Below are positions 26,795 to 35,382 of a stretch of 64,000 bases of DNA, one piece after another (the stretch's first letter is position 1; each line of letters begins with the position of its first letter). Made by a program: the position numbers and the translations under genes. Location of the stretch: positions 62,001 to 126,000 of the forward strand of contig JAAFJX010000012.1 in assembly GCA_013299045.1 (NCBI GenBank), read 5' to 3'. The notes beneath the pieces were generated by a model, which was not told the origin of the DNA, ran no database searches, and worked only from the letters and a program-made list of their open reading frames with translations. Source of the DNA: Cytophagales bacterium (GTDB lineage Bacteria > Bacteroidota > Bacteroidia > Cytophagales > Bernardetiaceae).

Positions 26795-27982
26795 ATGCCC
26801 CACAAAGCAGTTACCCTCAAAAGCCAACAAGTTCAATTCGTTTACACACAGGGCGAATTCGATGCTTTTATGGCCAATATAAAGCCTCATGAATCACTAG
26901 CCATAGACTTAGAGTTTGACAAAGACCGATACCAATATGGCTTTACGCTTTGTTTGATACAGCTAGCTACCGCCCAGTCATGCTTAGTTATAGACCCCTT
27001 TGCGGTTAAGCATTTAAAAGCGCTTTTTGAGATGCTGGAAGACACAACGCGCCTTAAAATTATGCACGCAGCTGGCGAAGACCTGCGCTTGTTTCACTCT
27101 CTTGGCTGCTTTCCGAGCAATGTGTTTGATACCGAAACGGCTGTGCGCTTTTTAAATTATGAAAAAAGTTCTTTAGGTGCTGCCTTAGAACAAATTTTTG
27201 GAGTGCAGCTGGACAAATCACTACAAAAAAGTAATTGGACTAACCGTCCACTAAGCCCTGAACAAATATTGTATGCCGCCAACGATGTGCTTTACTTACA
27301 CCAGCTACAAGCTATTTTGGTGGAAGCGCTTCGTGAAAAAAAACTTCTGGAGATAGTAGAAGAGGAGAACAGATATGCCGAAGGCAAGATATTTACCAAG
27401 AACGCTGAGGGCTATTTTTTATCCAAAGAGGAAGAAAAAATGTTTAGTGAGTTTCAGCGCCACATCTTAAATGAACTTTATATTTTTAGAGATGCTTTTG
27501 CTAAAAAATACAATAAGCCACCCTTTCAGGTCTTTTCAAAAGAATTTGCTTACGAAATTATCAACACGGAAGGCCAGTCTATTAATCAACTGTTGCTTAC
27601 AAATGGCATACATCGCACTCTGCGTTCCGCTTCGGGGGTGGTCGCCCTGAGCGAAGTCTATGCCATAGCTTCGCAGCAAGCCGAAGAAAACGAACTGGCA
27701 CATGACAAAAACCAAAGGCGTATGTCTGCGGAGGATTATCGGCTTTATTTACAACAAAAAAATAAAGGCAATAGGCTCAAAGAGGTAATAGCGAAACCCA
27801 TTCAACAATGGCTTAGTCAGCGCTATGGCGTATATGCCGCTCCTAACTTTTTGAGTCAGCAGTTACTGTTACAAATAATTTCTGACAAATTAAAGATACA
27901 AGATATTCCGCTGCACTACAAACAAAAAGTATTAGAAGAGGCTGCTCAAGATTTGGGCTTAGATTTGACCGAGTTCCATTGA
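26795..27982 (+). CDS. rnd: ribonuclease D-like 3'-5' exonuclease with HRDC domain
   Basis: 395 aa. The DEDD-y exonuclease domain (residues about 10-190) shows Exo I DLEFD, Exo II MHAAGEDLRLF and Exo III AANDVLYLHQL with its Tyr. An HRDC-type helical domain follows (about 210-290, starting EFQRHILNELYIFRDAFAKK), as in RNase D, where it helps bind structured RNA. Probable role is trimming of tRNA and other RNA 3' ends. Normal family length. Single gene with its own promoter. Confidence 0.88.
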   Translation: MPHKAVTLKSQQVQFVYTQGEFDAFMANIKPHESLAIDLEFDKDRYQYGFTLCLIQLATAQSCLVIDPFAVKHLKALFEMLEDTTRLKIMHAAGEDLRLFHSLGCFPSNVFDTETAVRFLNYEKSSLGAALEQIFGVQLDKSLQKSNWTNRPLSPEQILYAANDVLYLHQLQAILVEALREKKLLEIVEEENRYAEGKIFTKNAEGYFLSKEEEKMFSEFQRHILNELYIFRDAFAKKYNKPPFQVFSKEFAYEIINTEGQSINQLLLTNGIHRTLRSASGVVALSEVYAIASQQAEENELAHDKNQRRMSAEDYRLYLQQKNKGNRLKEVIAKPIQQWLSQRYGVYAAPNFLSQQLLLQIISDKLKIQDIPLHYKQKVLEEAAQDLGLDLTEFH

Positions 27983-28102
27983 ATGTTTAAACATAAAAAT
28001 GCTAAAATAGCAGTCTTATTGGGCTGCTTCTGCATCAAAGAAAGCGAATACTTCGGCAAACAAAATGCGCAAACAATTTGTCTAGTATGTCATGAATGAT
28101 TT

Positions 28103-28117
28103 AGTTCCTTAAAAAGT
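28103..28117 (+). repeat. possible remnant of a family A terminus
   Basis: AGTTCCTTAAAAAGT resembles the family A left end AGTTGTCCCTTAAAAAGT with three bases missing. No internal element sequence follows, so this may be a scar or a chance match. Confidence 0.25.
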
Positions 28118-28133
28118 AATCTGTTAATAATTT

Positions 28134-28598
28134 ATGGCAACACCTTCTTTATCTCTTGTTTCTGCATTACGCAATACTGCTCAGAAACTTCAAAATGGCG
28201 CTGCTTATCAGTGGGGACATAGTGGCTCTTGCAACTGCGGGCATTTGGCGCAAGAAATTACCAAACTCAGTAAAGCGCAAATACATCAGTACGCCATGAA
28301 CACAGGGCGCGGCGACTGGAACGACCAGGTCAATGAGTATTGTAGCACAAGCAATTATCCAATTGACCTTGTCATCAGTGAACTTCTCAAGAGTGGCTTA
28401 CTTTTGGAAGACCTCCAGCGTTTAGAATATCTTTCAGACCCACACATTTTGCGCCAAATTGGCACTGGTATACATCTGCGCCACAATCAACGCGAACACG
28501 TTGTACTTTATTTACGCACGTGGGCAAGTATGCTTGAAAATCAAATGCTTGATGCCATCACACTCCCGCCCATTGAAGACCTTGTAAGCGCTTGTTAA
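28134..28598 (+). CDS. conserved-looking small protein of unknown function
   Basis: 154 aa, soluble and mostly helical. Notable residues are the N-terminal GHSGSCNCGHLAQEIT with a CxC and a nearby His, and a later GIHLRHNQREHVVLYLRTW. The pattern of well-spaced Cys, His and Asp residues suggests a real, conserved fold, but I do not recognise it and cannot assign a function. It stands alone with about 150 bp before it and 200 bp after it. Confidence 0.65.
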   Translation: MATPSLSLVSALRNTAQKLQNGAAYQWGHSGSCNCGHLAQEITKLSKAQIHQYAMNTGRGDWNDQVNEYCSTSNYPIDLVISELLKSGLLLEDLQRLEYLSDPHILRQIGTGIHLRHNQREHVVLYLRTWASMLENQMLDAITLPPIEDLVSAC

Positions 28599-28798
28599 AC
28601 AAAACATCTCTCGGTAGAGTTTAATAAAAAAAATTTGTAATTATTGGTTGTACGCATCTTCTATAATTTTTTTTATTGAAGGTTAGCGATGCTTCTTTTT
28701 AGTGGCAAGATTATTTTAGTGCATGGTTTTTGAATAGGCGCTTTTAAGAAATTATCATTAAATTTGCGTTTCTGCATACAAAACTTCGCCAAAATACC

Positions 28799-31700
28799 AT
28801 GAAAAGATACTTGATTTACCTTGCCCTTTTTTTGAGCATATCTATTTCGCTTTGCTCTAAAAGCAATGCCATGGACCGTTATGTGTCTCCAACTGGCACT
28901 GACGCGGGCTCTTGCAATATACCAGGTATGCCTTGCCAAACAATCAATTTCGCCATTTCAAGGTCTGTGGACGGCGACCAAGTCAATGTGGCAGCTGGGC
29001 TTTATGATGAAAGTGTTGTGATTAATAAGCGGCTCAAAATTGTGGGTGAGGACTCCGCCACCACCACTATTACCTCTTCTCTTGGCGATGCTATTTATAT
29101 CAAATACAGCGGTTTAGATACTATTTCACAATACATTTTGGTTAAGAATTTCACGATATCAGGCGCACGACAATGTGGTGTTCGTATGGGAAAACTTGGG
29201 GAAGTATTGGTGGCCTGTGTGCGTCTTGAGAACTTGGCCATACACGATAATTTGAATGCAAGCGCCATACAAGATTCAGGCATTCTGATAGATGGCCGCT
29301 GGGGTGGTATGATGCGCGACATCACCATTATTCATACCACTGTTTACCGAAACAACCGAACAGGCATATTGATTTACGGAGGCTGGCGTGTCCATGACGT
29401 ACCCGTGGGAGCCGTAAAGGGGCATCATCGCGGAGATAATATGCGCCTACTGAACGTCCAAGTGCTGCATAACAACGTTACTTACAATCAGTTTGATGTT
29501 TATTTTGTTTATTACAATGGCAATGCAGTCTTGCAAAATGTCCGTATCGAGAATATGAACGGAACTTCGCTGGCTGGCATTCACTTTTACGGCTTTGTGG
29601 ACTTGACCGTCCCCATTCCGCGTACTTCTATTTTAGACCCAGGCCAAATCATTTTTTCAAACTTTAGCATCAAAGGAAACTACCGCGGAGCTTGTCATTT
29701 TATGTCGCATTATCGCACACTCAGTAATTTCAAATACAACAACCCCTCTGAGCCTGGCAAACAGTGCCGCTTAGAGCTTATTGGCCGCCCCGATAGCGTA
29801 GAACGCGCCTGTATTGCCACTTGGGCTTATGCTGACGGCATCACGCCGCCTGGAGAATTGGATTTGAATGATACAGAGCTAGTTATTTCGCCTGACTTTG
29901 ATTTGAGCACAAAAGTTCGCACCTACTTTGCCTCTTCACAAGCCGAAAGAGGAGTTATAAATGCCAGTAGATGTAAATTTATTACGCCTACTTATCCAGC
30001 TGGGTTGAACCCCGATGTACTCTCCCAAGCCTTTATGATTGAAGACCGCATTCTGCACACCATAGACGGCTATGACCCTACAGAATATTTTTACAATGCT
30101 TATGGTCTGTTCGTGAAAGTCCGCGACAGCACAGCCTATGTAACCCCCCTTTCATTTAGTTATGACCTCTCTGAAGCCGCCAACATCAACCGCGCCCTTC
30201 GTATAGCTCAAGATGGCTGGAAAATCTATTTGCAAAAATCTGATTCTGTTTACAATGCTTCAAATTCAACTGATATAACCTCCTACCGTTATGCCACACC
30301 TGTTGTGGTATCCAAGAACATTGAATTTAGGACAGACGGATTATTTTTGAATCCAAACTCTCAAACCAAGATTCATCATTTACAAATGAATGGGCTTGGC
30401 AAAACGGCTGTTCTGAACGGAGATTTTGGTATTATGAATACACTACACCTCAGCGAGGGCGACCTTTCAGTACCCGCTGGTCGCGAAGTTGTTTTGCACT
30501 CTAGCGCTAACAGCACAGCTCTAGTCCGCAATGATAACAGTGTAACCGTTACAGGCGATGTACGTGTGCAAAGGCACATTACTGGCCACCCATTGGGCTT
30601 TGCCCCCGAAGGCTACCATTATTTAGCTGCGCCCGTCCAAAACGCAGCGGTCAGCCAGCTTTCACCCGAAATGAACGTCCGTATCTACCCCGACTACTAT
30701 TGGTACAATCCTGCTTATGCCAATGCAGCGACCTTCCCAAATGTATTTAAGTACATAGAAAGCGGGGATAATTGCGATAATGGCACTAATTCCACCGGTT
30801 TTGAAGGCGGTTCAGACGCGGCTGGTATGAAGGGCTGGCGCTGCCCCAATGACCTCAGCGAAACACTTGAAACTGGGCGCGGTTATGCTCTTTATGTTCC
30901 TACAAATGCTATTGTAGATTTAAAAGGCGCTCTGAATAACGGTGATATCAATTTCCCTTTGAGTTTTAGCGGGGGGGCTTGTGCCTATAAGGGCTGGAAC
31001 TTAGTGGGAAATCCTTACCCCTCGCCTTTAGACTGGGAGGCGCTTCATGGAGCCAATATGGGCATCTTGAATGCTGCCGTTTATCGCCGTATTCCGCTCG
31101 GTACTTTCAATAACGTAACCTGGGCAAGCTATGTGCCGGGTGTGGGTGGTACGAACGATGCCACACGGGATATTGCGCTCGGACAAGGTTTTTTTGTGCA
31201 GGCCAATGCTGCTGGCTCTTTGCAGTTCAATAACACCATGAGGCCAACGACCTATCAGAACCCACTATTTTACAGGCAGCAGTATTACCGCCAGGGCCTG
31301 CTCAAATTGCGCTTGCAATATGATGTGTTTAAGGACGAGTGTATTTTGTATTTTCAGGATAATGCAACTCTGGCCTTTGACGGGCAGCTAGACGCTTATA
31401 AAATGCGCAATTCGAAAGCTGCGCCCAATTTGAGTGTTAATAGTCTCGACGGACTAGCGCTTGCTATTGCCGCCATGCCTACTTTTAGCCAAGAATATAG
31501 ACAACCTCTGGATATTGCATTAGCTCAAAATGGACGTATGGCTTTCTCTATGCCAGAATTAGAGCTTTTTGATGAGGGGACGGATATTTTGCTAAACGAC
31601 CTTAAAGCTGGCATTCAGCATGATTTGCGTAGCGCTCCTTATACATTTGACTACATACAAAAAATAGACGACAAGCGCTTTGAGCTTGTTTTAAAGACCA

Positions 31701-31972
31701 ATCAGATAACTGGGCTTAACGAAAAAGAAGCTAAAGCGCATTTGTGGCAGCTTTATCCTAATCCTGCAAGCGCACAACTGAACTTGCATATTGCGCCTAG
31801 CCTTGAGGTACAAAGCGCGGCACTCCGCAATGCACAAGGCGCACTCATAGATTCTAAAGTCTGCAAGGGTGAAGCGCTGTTTTTTGACGTAATTCATTTA
31901 CCTAAAGGACTTTATTTGGTAGAACTTTCTACCAGCAAAGGCATTCTAACCAAGAAGGTGAGCTTAGAGTAG
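28799..31972 (+). CDS. 1057-aa beta-helix surface protein with T9SS type A tail
   Basis: The signal peptide ends near residue 24 (CSKSNA). Residues about 27-330 look like a right-handed parallel beta-helix of the pectate-lyase/DUF1565 type, opening with RYVSPTGTDAGSCNIPGMPCQTINFAI and VDGDQVNVAAGLYDESVVI and followed by repeated short strands (FTISGARQCGVRMG, IHDNLNASAIQDSGI). The middle region carries the YHYLAAPVQN and GWNLVGNPYPSPLDWEAL motifs often seen in Bacteroidota surface proteins. The last 75 residues, LYPNPASAQLNLHI to GLYLVELSTSKGILTKKV, are a type IX sorting domain. Binding or cleavage of a surface polysaccharide is possible but no catalytic residues can be named. A -7 box TAAATTTG is at 28759-28766. 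Confidence 0.82.
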   Translation: MKRYLIYLALFLSISISLCSKSNAMDRYVSPTGTDAGSCNIPGMPCQTINFAISRSVDGDQVNVAAGLYDESVVINKRLKIVGEDSATTTITSSLGDAIYIKYSGLDTISQYILVKNFTISGARQCGVRMGKLGEVLVACVRLENLAIHDNLNASAIQDSGILIDGRWGGMMRDITIIHTTVYRNNRTGILIYGGWRVHDVPVGAVKGHHRGDNMRLLNVQVLHNNVTYNQFDVYFVYYNGNAVLQNVRIENMNGTSLAGIHFYGFVDLTVPIPRTSILDPGQIIFSNFSIKGNYRGACHFMSHYRTLSNFKYNNPSEPGKQCRLELIGRPDSVERACIATWAYADGITPPGELDLNDTELVISPDFDLSTKVRTYFASSQAERGVINASRCKFITPTYPAGLNPDVLSQAFMIEDRILHTIDGYDPTEYFYNAYGLFVKVRDSTAYVTPLSFSYDLSEAANINRALRIAQDGWKIYLQKSDSVYNASNSTDITSYRYATPVVVSKNIEFRTDGLFLNPNSQTKIHHLQMNGLGKTAVLNGDFGIMNTLHLSEGDLSVPAGREVVLHSSANSTALVRNDNSVTVTGDVRVQRHITGHPLGFAPEGYHYLAAPVQNAAVSQLSPEMNVRIYPDYYWYNPAYANAATFPNVFKYIESGDNCDNGTNSTGFEGGSDAAGMKGWRCPNDLSETLETGRGYALYVPTNAIVDLKGALNNGDINFPLSFSGGACAYKGWNLVGNPYPSPLDWEALHGANMGILNAAVYRRIPLGTFNNVTWASYVPGVGGTNDATRDIALGQGFFVQANAAGSLQFNNTMRPTTYQNPLFYRQQYYRQGLLKLRLQYDVFKDECILYFQDNATLAFDGQLDAYKMRNSKAAPNLSVNSLDGLALAIAAMPTFSQEYRQPLDIALAQNGRMAFSMPELELFDEGTDILLNDLKAGIQHDLRSAPYTFDYIQKIDDKRFELVLKTNQITGLNEKEAKAHLWQLYPNPASAQLNLHIAPSLEVQSAALRNAQGALIDSKVCKGEALFFDVIHLPKGLYLVELSTSKGILTKKVSLE

Positions 31973-32327
31973 GCATTGCAATCATTGCAATTAGTTGCAA
32001 GGTTTTACAAGATAAATATTCTAAAACTGGCAGTCTTTTACAAATAAATTCAATAATAATTTATTCATAAAGAATAACTTAGCCACTTTTTAAGGGACAA
32101 CTATGTAGATTTTTGGAGTTGAAAAAGAGCAGCGGCAAGAACGCTACTATCAAACGCATTATGCTCAATTCGCTTATAATCAAGTTATTGAAAACAAAGA
32201 ATCCTGCATCTTTTTGAAGCATTGTGCAGTATTTTGCCCGCGATGGCAGAAAGTGAAAACTGCCAATATTTGGCAATTTTCATTACTTTTGTGGCATTCA
32301 ATGTGGCGCAAATTTTCTTAGGAACAG
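31973..32327. other. 355-bp intergenic region before ctaA
   Basis: No gene is supported. It holds a short direct repeat of ATTGCAAT right after the stop at 31972, a lone family A terminus (32085-32102), and a -7 box TACTTTTG at 32284-32291, a full match to TAnnTTTG, placed 36 bp before the ctaA ATG but without a TTTG at the proper distance. Confidence 0.4.
32085..32102 (-). repeat. solo family A terminus
   Basis: ACTTTTTAAGGGACAACT is the exact reverse complement of the left end AGTTGTCCCTTAAAAAGT of the element at 59397. Neighbouring DNA does not match the body of family A, so this is a scar or the edge of a diverged copy. Confidence 0.5.
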
Positions 32328-33287
32328 ATGGAAAATATATTCAAAAAATTTGGGACAGTAACTATCATAGCGGTTTATCTACTTATTGCCGTAGGAGGGG
32401 TGGTTCGTTGTACTGGTTCTGGCATGGGCTGCCCAGATTGGCCCAAGTGTTTTGGGCAGTGGGTGCCGCCCACCCATATTAGCGAGCTACCAGCCGACTA
32501 TAAAACGCGCTTCCAAGTTGTCGGAAAAGAAATTGCAGACTTTGATGCCTTCAAAACATGGACAGAGTACGTCAATCGCCTGATTGGTGTTCTGATTGGC
32601 TTTTTTATTTTTTTGACTTTGCTGGGTTCTCTTGTTTATTGGAAAAAAGACCGTCCTGTTTTTTGGCTATCCCTCATCGCGTTCGTATTGGTGGCTTTTC
32701 AGGGCTGGTTGGGAGCAAAAGTAGTAGCGTCTAATTTGAATCCATTTATCATTACTTTACACATGGTTCTGGCCTTGGTAATAGTTATGGCCTTGATTTA
32801 TGCCGTTACACGTTCCTACACGCGGGATATGGGAGCTGCACCCACACAGGGAGGTCTGATAAAAATGAATACGGTCTTGGTGCTCTGCTTAGCCCTATCT
32901 TTAATACAAGTTATGCTCGGTACACAAGTTCGGGAAGGTGTAGACCACTTGGCAGTTCAAACGCTTAACACCAATAGGCATTTATGGCTTGAGCAAATTG
33001 GTACTTGGTTTATTTTGCACCGCAGTTTGGCTTGGGCAGTTATTGGTCTCAACGCTTATCTTTTTTGGTTGGCAGCAGCCTACACTAAACGCTGCGGGGA
33101 AGTATGGCCTTGGTTTTTAGTGGCAGGCGCGGTCTTGTTTTTGGAGGTACTATCGGGGCTGCTTTTGGTTTATCTAGACCTGCCCAACTATTTGCAGCCC
33201 GTGCATTTACTCTTCGGTTCATTGCTTTTTGGTGTGCAATTTATCCTTCTTATGTTGCTGAATCGTCATAAAATTGGCACGGCGTAG
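32328..33287 (+). CDS. ctaA: haem A synthase, CtaA/Cox15 family
   Basis: 319-aa integral membrane protein with about eight helices. The first helix leads into VGGVVRCTGSGMGCPDWPKCFGQWVPP, the family signature with the Cys pair in the first loop. Membrane His residues that bind haem are present (FIITLHMVLAL, TNRHLW, FILHRSLAW, QPVHLLFG). The enzyme oxidises the haem O methyl group to give haem A for cytochrome c oxidase. The partner haem O synthase and oxidase genes are not in this window, which is unusual since they are often adjacent. Confidence 0.92.
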   Translation: MENIFKKFGTVTIIAVYLLIAVGGVVRCTGSGMGCPDWPKCFGQWVPPTHISELPADYKTRFQVVGKEIADFDAFKTWTEYVNRLIGVLIGFFIFLTLLGSLVYWKKDRPVFWLSLIAFVLVAFQGWLGAKVVASNLNPFIITLHMVLALVIVMALIYAVTRSYTRDMGAAPTQGGLIKMNTVLVLCLALSLIQVMLGTQVREGVDHLAVQTLNTNRHLWLEQIGTWFILHRSLAWAVIGLNAYLFWLAAAYTKRCGEVWPWFLVAGAVLFLEVLSGLLLVYLDLPNYLQPVHLLFGSLLFGVQFILLMLLNRHKIGTA

Positions 33288-33503
33288 ATTCGGAAATTGA
33301 TTATACGGTGTCATTTGTGTAAGTTTGGCAGCAAATTTGAAAAGTAGGTTACAGGGTAGCAATAAATTTATTGCAGGCTCAAAAACAATACTTTTGCCTT
33401 ACTTTTCGTTGCATTTAGTAAGCATATCAACGAGTTTGACGTAAAATTCTGACCAAAATTATATTACTCTCTCACGTGCCTTTTACAAATTATAAAATCT
33501 AAA

Positions 33504-34052
33504 ATGAACAACCCCTTTAAGTTATTTTTGTTAGTTGTTGGCTTGTTTCTAACAGCAAGCATTTATCAGACCGCTCTGGCTCAAGCCGATATAGACGCTG
33601 TTCTGAACCGCGCTACAGTTCGTAAAATTCCTAACTATGAGTTTGCCGAAAGTTTTTCAGAGCAGATACTTCTCAAAATGGCTTATAGAACCTACGCTAT
33701 TGCTAATGCAGCAGACCTTCGCTTGGTTTCAAAAGTAAAAGTTACAAAAGTAGAGTTGGTTTATACGCTCTATCCTAATGACGGCACATTCCAAAGCAGC
33801 AAGCAAGTAGAAATTAATAAGCAGCGCTTAGCCGTTTTATATAAAGAACTTCCTGCACTCTTCAAGCCCGAAATTGTATGGGAACTCGTACCACAGACAC
33901 GCTGCAGTAGTGCAGAACAAGCCAAAGAAATGTTCCATGGTTTTGTTATACATTACAAAATGCCGAATGGTAAGGCTTCTATAAAACTCAGTACAGACGA
34001 AGACCATGCCCGAGTAGGTCTGCCAGACCCCGCAAAAAAAAAGCAGAACTAA
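33504..34052 (+). CDS. 5' part of a split gene: exported protein, N-terminal half
   Basis: 182 aa. Signal peptide with cleavage near LAQ (residue 27). The body is mixed alpha/beta (NRATVRKIPNYEFAESFSEQILLKMAYRTY, then VTKVELVYTLYPNDGTFQSSKQVEINKQRLAVLYKELP). Translation stops at TAA 34050-34052, right after an A9 run. The overlapping frame continues open into the following part without a gap, so the two halves almost certainly descend from one gene of about 408 codons. A -7 box TACTTTTG lies at 33389-33396. Function unknown; see the slippery-site entry. Confidence 0.65.
   Translation: MNNPFKLFLLVVGLFLTASIYQTALAQADIDAVLNRATVRKIPNYEFAESFSEQILLKMAYRTYAIANAADLRLVSKVKVTKVELVYTLYPNDGTFQSSKQVEINKQRLAVLYKELPALFKPEIVWELVPQTRCSSAEQAKEMFHGFVIHYKMPNGKASIKLSTDEDHARVGLPDPAKKKQN
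34034..34043 (+). promoter_or_regulatory. A9-G slippery site, possible programmed -1 frameshift
   Basis: In the zero frame the site reads GCA AAA AAA AAG, containing A AAA AAG, the same heptamer used by E. coli dnaX. The zero-frame stop TAA is six bases later. A -1 slip continues as A-E-L-I-K-G into a frame that is open to 34726. An ordinary indel or sequencing error in the A run is the alternative. Confidence 0.45.
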
Positions 34053-34726
34053 TTAAAGGTCTGTACGATAATCACTTTGCATCTACTACCTACAATAGAT
34101 TAGGCGCAGACTCTACCACATACCGCGTTTTGGACAGAAACGCCAATAAATGGAGCGGAACAGTGGTTGTCAGCGATTGGACTTCAAGTATGTACCCCTA
34201 TACTGCCCAGCTTCTTATCTGGGCTATGAGCGCACCGCAAGCCAAAATTGATGTGGTGCGCTTTGTTTTTTTTAATGATGGCGACCAAAAAGAAGATGCA
34301 GACAAAGTACTTGGTGCAGCCGGCGGAATCTATCACTCAAAGTCCAATAGCCTTGAAGACGCTTTTGAAACCATGAAGGTTTGTGCAACCAATGGCAAAG
34401 GCGGTGATATTCCAGAAAACAACATTGAAGCTATTTTAGAAGCGATTGCTACCTACAAAGAAGCCGAAAGAATTTTAATGATAGCCGATAACAGCGCTGA
34501 TGTCCGTGATATTCAACTTCTTGACAAGATATCTAAACCCGTCCATATCATACTAGGGCGCTCCAAAGGCTTTCCGTATATCAATACACACTACATGGAG
34601 ATTGCAATCAAGACAAAGGGTTCTTTGCATACGGCCAATAAAGACTATGAAGGTGATGATTTGCAGGCACTTATGCAGTCCGTTCAGGACTATCACAGAG
34701 AACGCAAAAAGAAAAAAGCGAAATGA
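34043..34726 (+). CDS. 3' part of a split gene: VWA-like C-terminal half
   Basis: About 227 codons continuing from the slippery site; if translated separately, a TTG at 34130 is the first plausible start, giving 198 aa. The sequence GTVVVSDWTSSMYPYTAQLL resembles the first strand and MIDAS-type DxTxS turn of a von Willebrand factor A domain, followed by VVRFVFFNDGDQ, a segment with NNIEAILEAI, and the late strand PVHIILGRSKG. It ends in a Lys-rich tail. With the first half, the product would be an exported VWA-like protein. The absence of an ATG and of a 5' domain argues against independent expression. Confidence 0.6.
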   Translation, partial: AELIKGLYDNHFASTTYNRLGADSTTYRVLDRNANKWSGTVVVSDWTSSMYPYTAQLLIWAMSAPQAKIDVVRFVFFNDGDQKEDADKVLGAAGGIYHSKSNSLEDAFETMKVCATNGKGGDIPENNIEAILEAIATYKEAERILMIADNSADVRDIQLLDKISKPVHIILGRSKGFPYINTHYMEIAIKTKGSLHTANKDYEGDDLQALMQSVQDYHRERKKKKAK

Positions 34727-34771
34727 TAAAGCAAAATAATCAAATAATGTTCTGGCGCTCTACTTATACTT

Positions 34772-35202
34772 ATTCGTCCCTTAAAAAGTACATTCAATAG
34801 ATGTAAGCTAAATTTAAAGAGAATAGCTTGCCTATTTTGGGAACACTTCAACGGTCTTTGATAGACTTCTCTTCTCTACTTTTTGCCTTGATGCAGAACT
34901 GAAGCGCGAACTGAAAGTTCCGACCGTAGGTCATATCAAAAAAATCAAGCCTCGCAAAAGGCCAATTTAGATGAAAAAAGACCTTTTTTCATCTAATACA
35001 GCGAATGGCTTTTTCTTTGCTTCACCCTCTGACATTTGAGCCATTCGCTTTTGTCTGATGCGAGGCAGGGCAGGGCTTAAAAAGCCCTTGAGATTTTGCC
35101 AGTTATTTGACAAAATGGGCTAAAAACTAAGATATTTTAAAGATGAAGTGTCTGTTTAATTTACTGATAACAAATACCTTAGATATATTTTAAGGGGCGA
35201 CT
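34772..35202 (+). mobile_element. family A element, copy A2 (both ends intact)
   Basis: 431 bp with termini ATTCGTCCCTTAAAAAGT on the left and the complement of AGTCGCCCCTTAAAATAT on the right, flanked by a 4-bp duplication ACTT (34768-34771 and 35203-35206). Inside are a 13-bp palindrome (34968-34980 with 34983-34995), the pair GCGAATGGC/GCCATTCGC, and a run of short inverted repeats around 34890-34960. It has no coding frame, so it must be moved by a transposase encoded elsewhere. It fills most of the gap between the split gene and the DUF3298 gene. Confidence 0.75.
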
Positions 35203-35382
35203 ACTTACCCTAAAGGCTGTCATCTATTTTGCCGCAGCTAAAGAAGCAGTGGACGAACTAAAAAATAGCTTACAATTTTTATGCAATAATTTCTCTAAAA
35301 ACAACTAACTTTGGGCTTACATATATCATCAACGACAAGGGTGCTGCAGCCCTTGTTTATTTAGCTCAACCGCATAAACAAC

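Noticed and set aside
32222-32482. Plus-strand frame overlapping the ctaA start
   Set aside because: It is a shifted reading of the ctaA N-terminus; ctaA itself is a clear family member.
34130-34726. Independent gene starting at TTG 34130
   Set aside because: The frame is open and protein-like upstream to the A run, and the domain would be cut in the middle by that start; a joined gene explains the data better.
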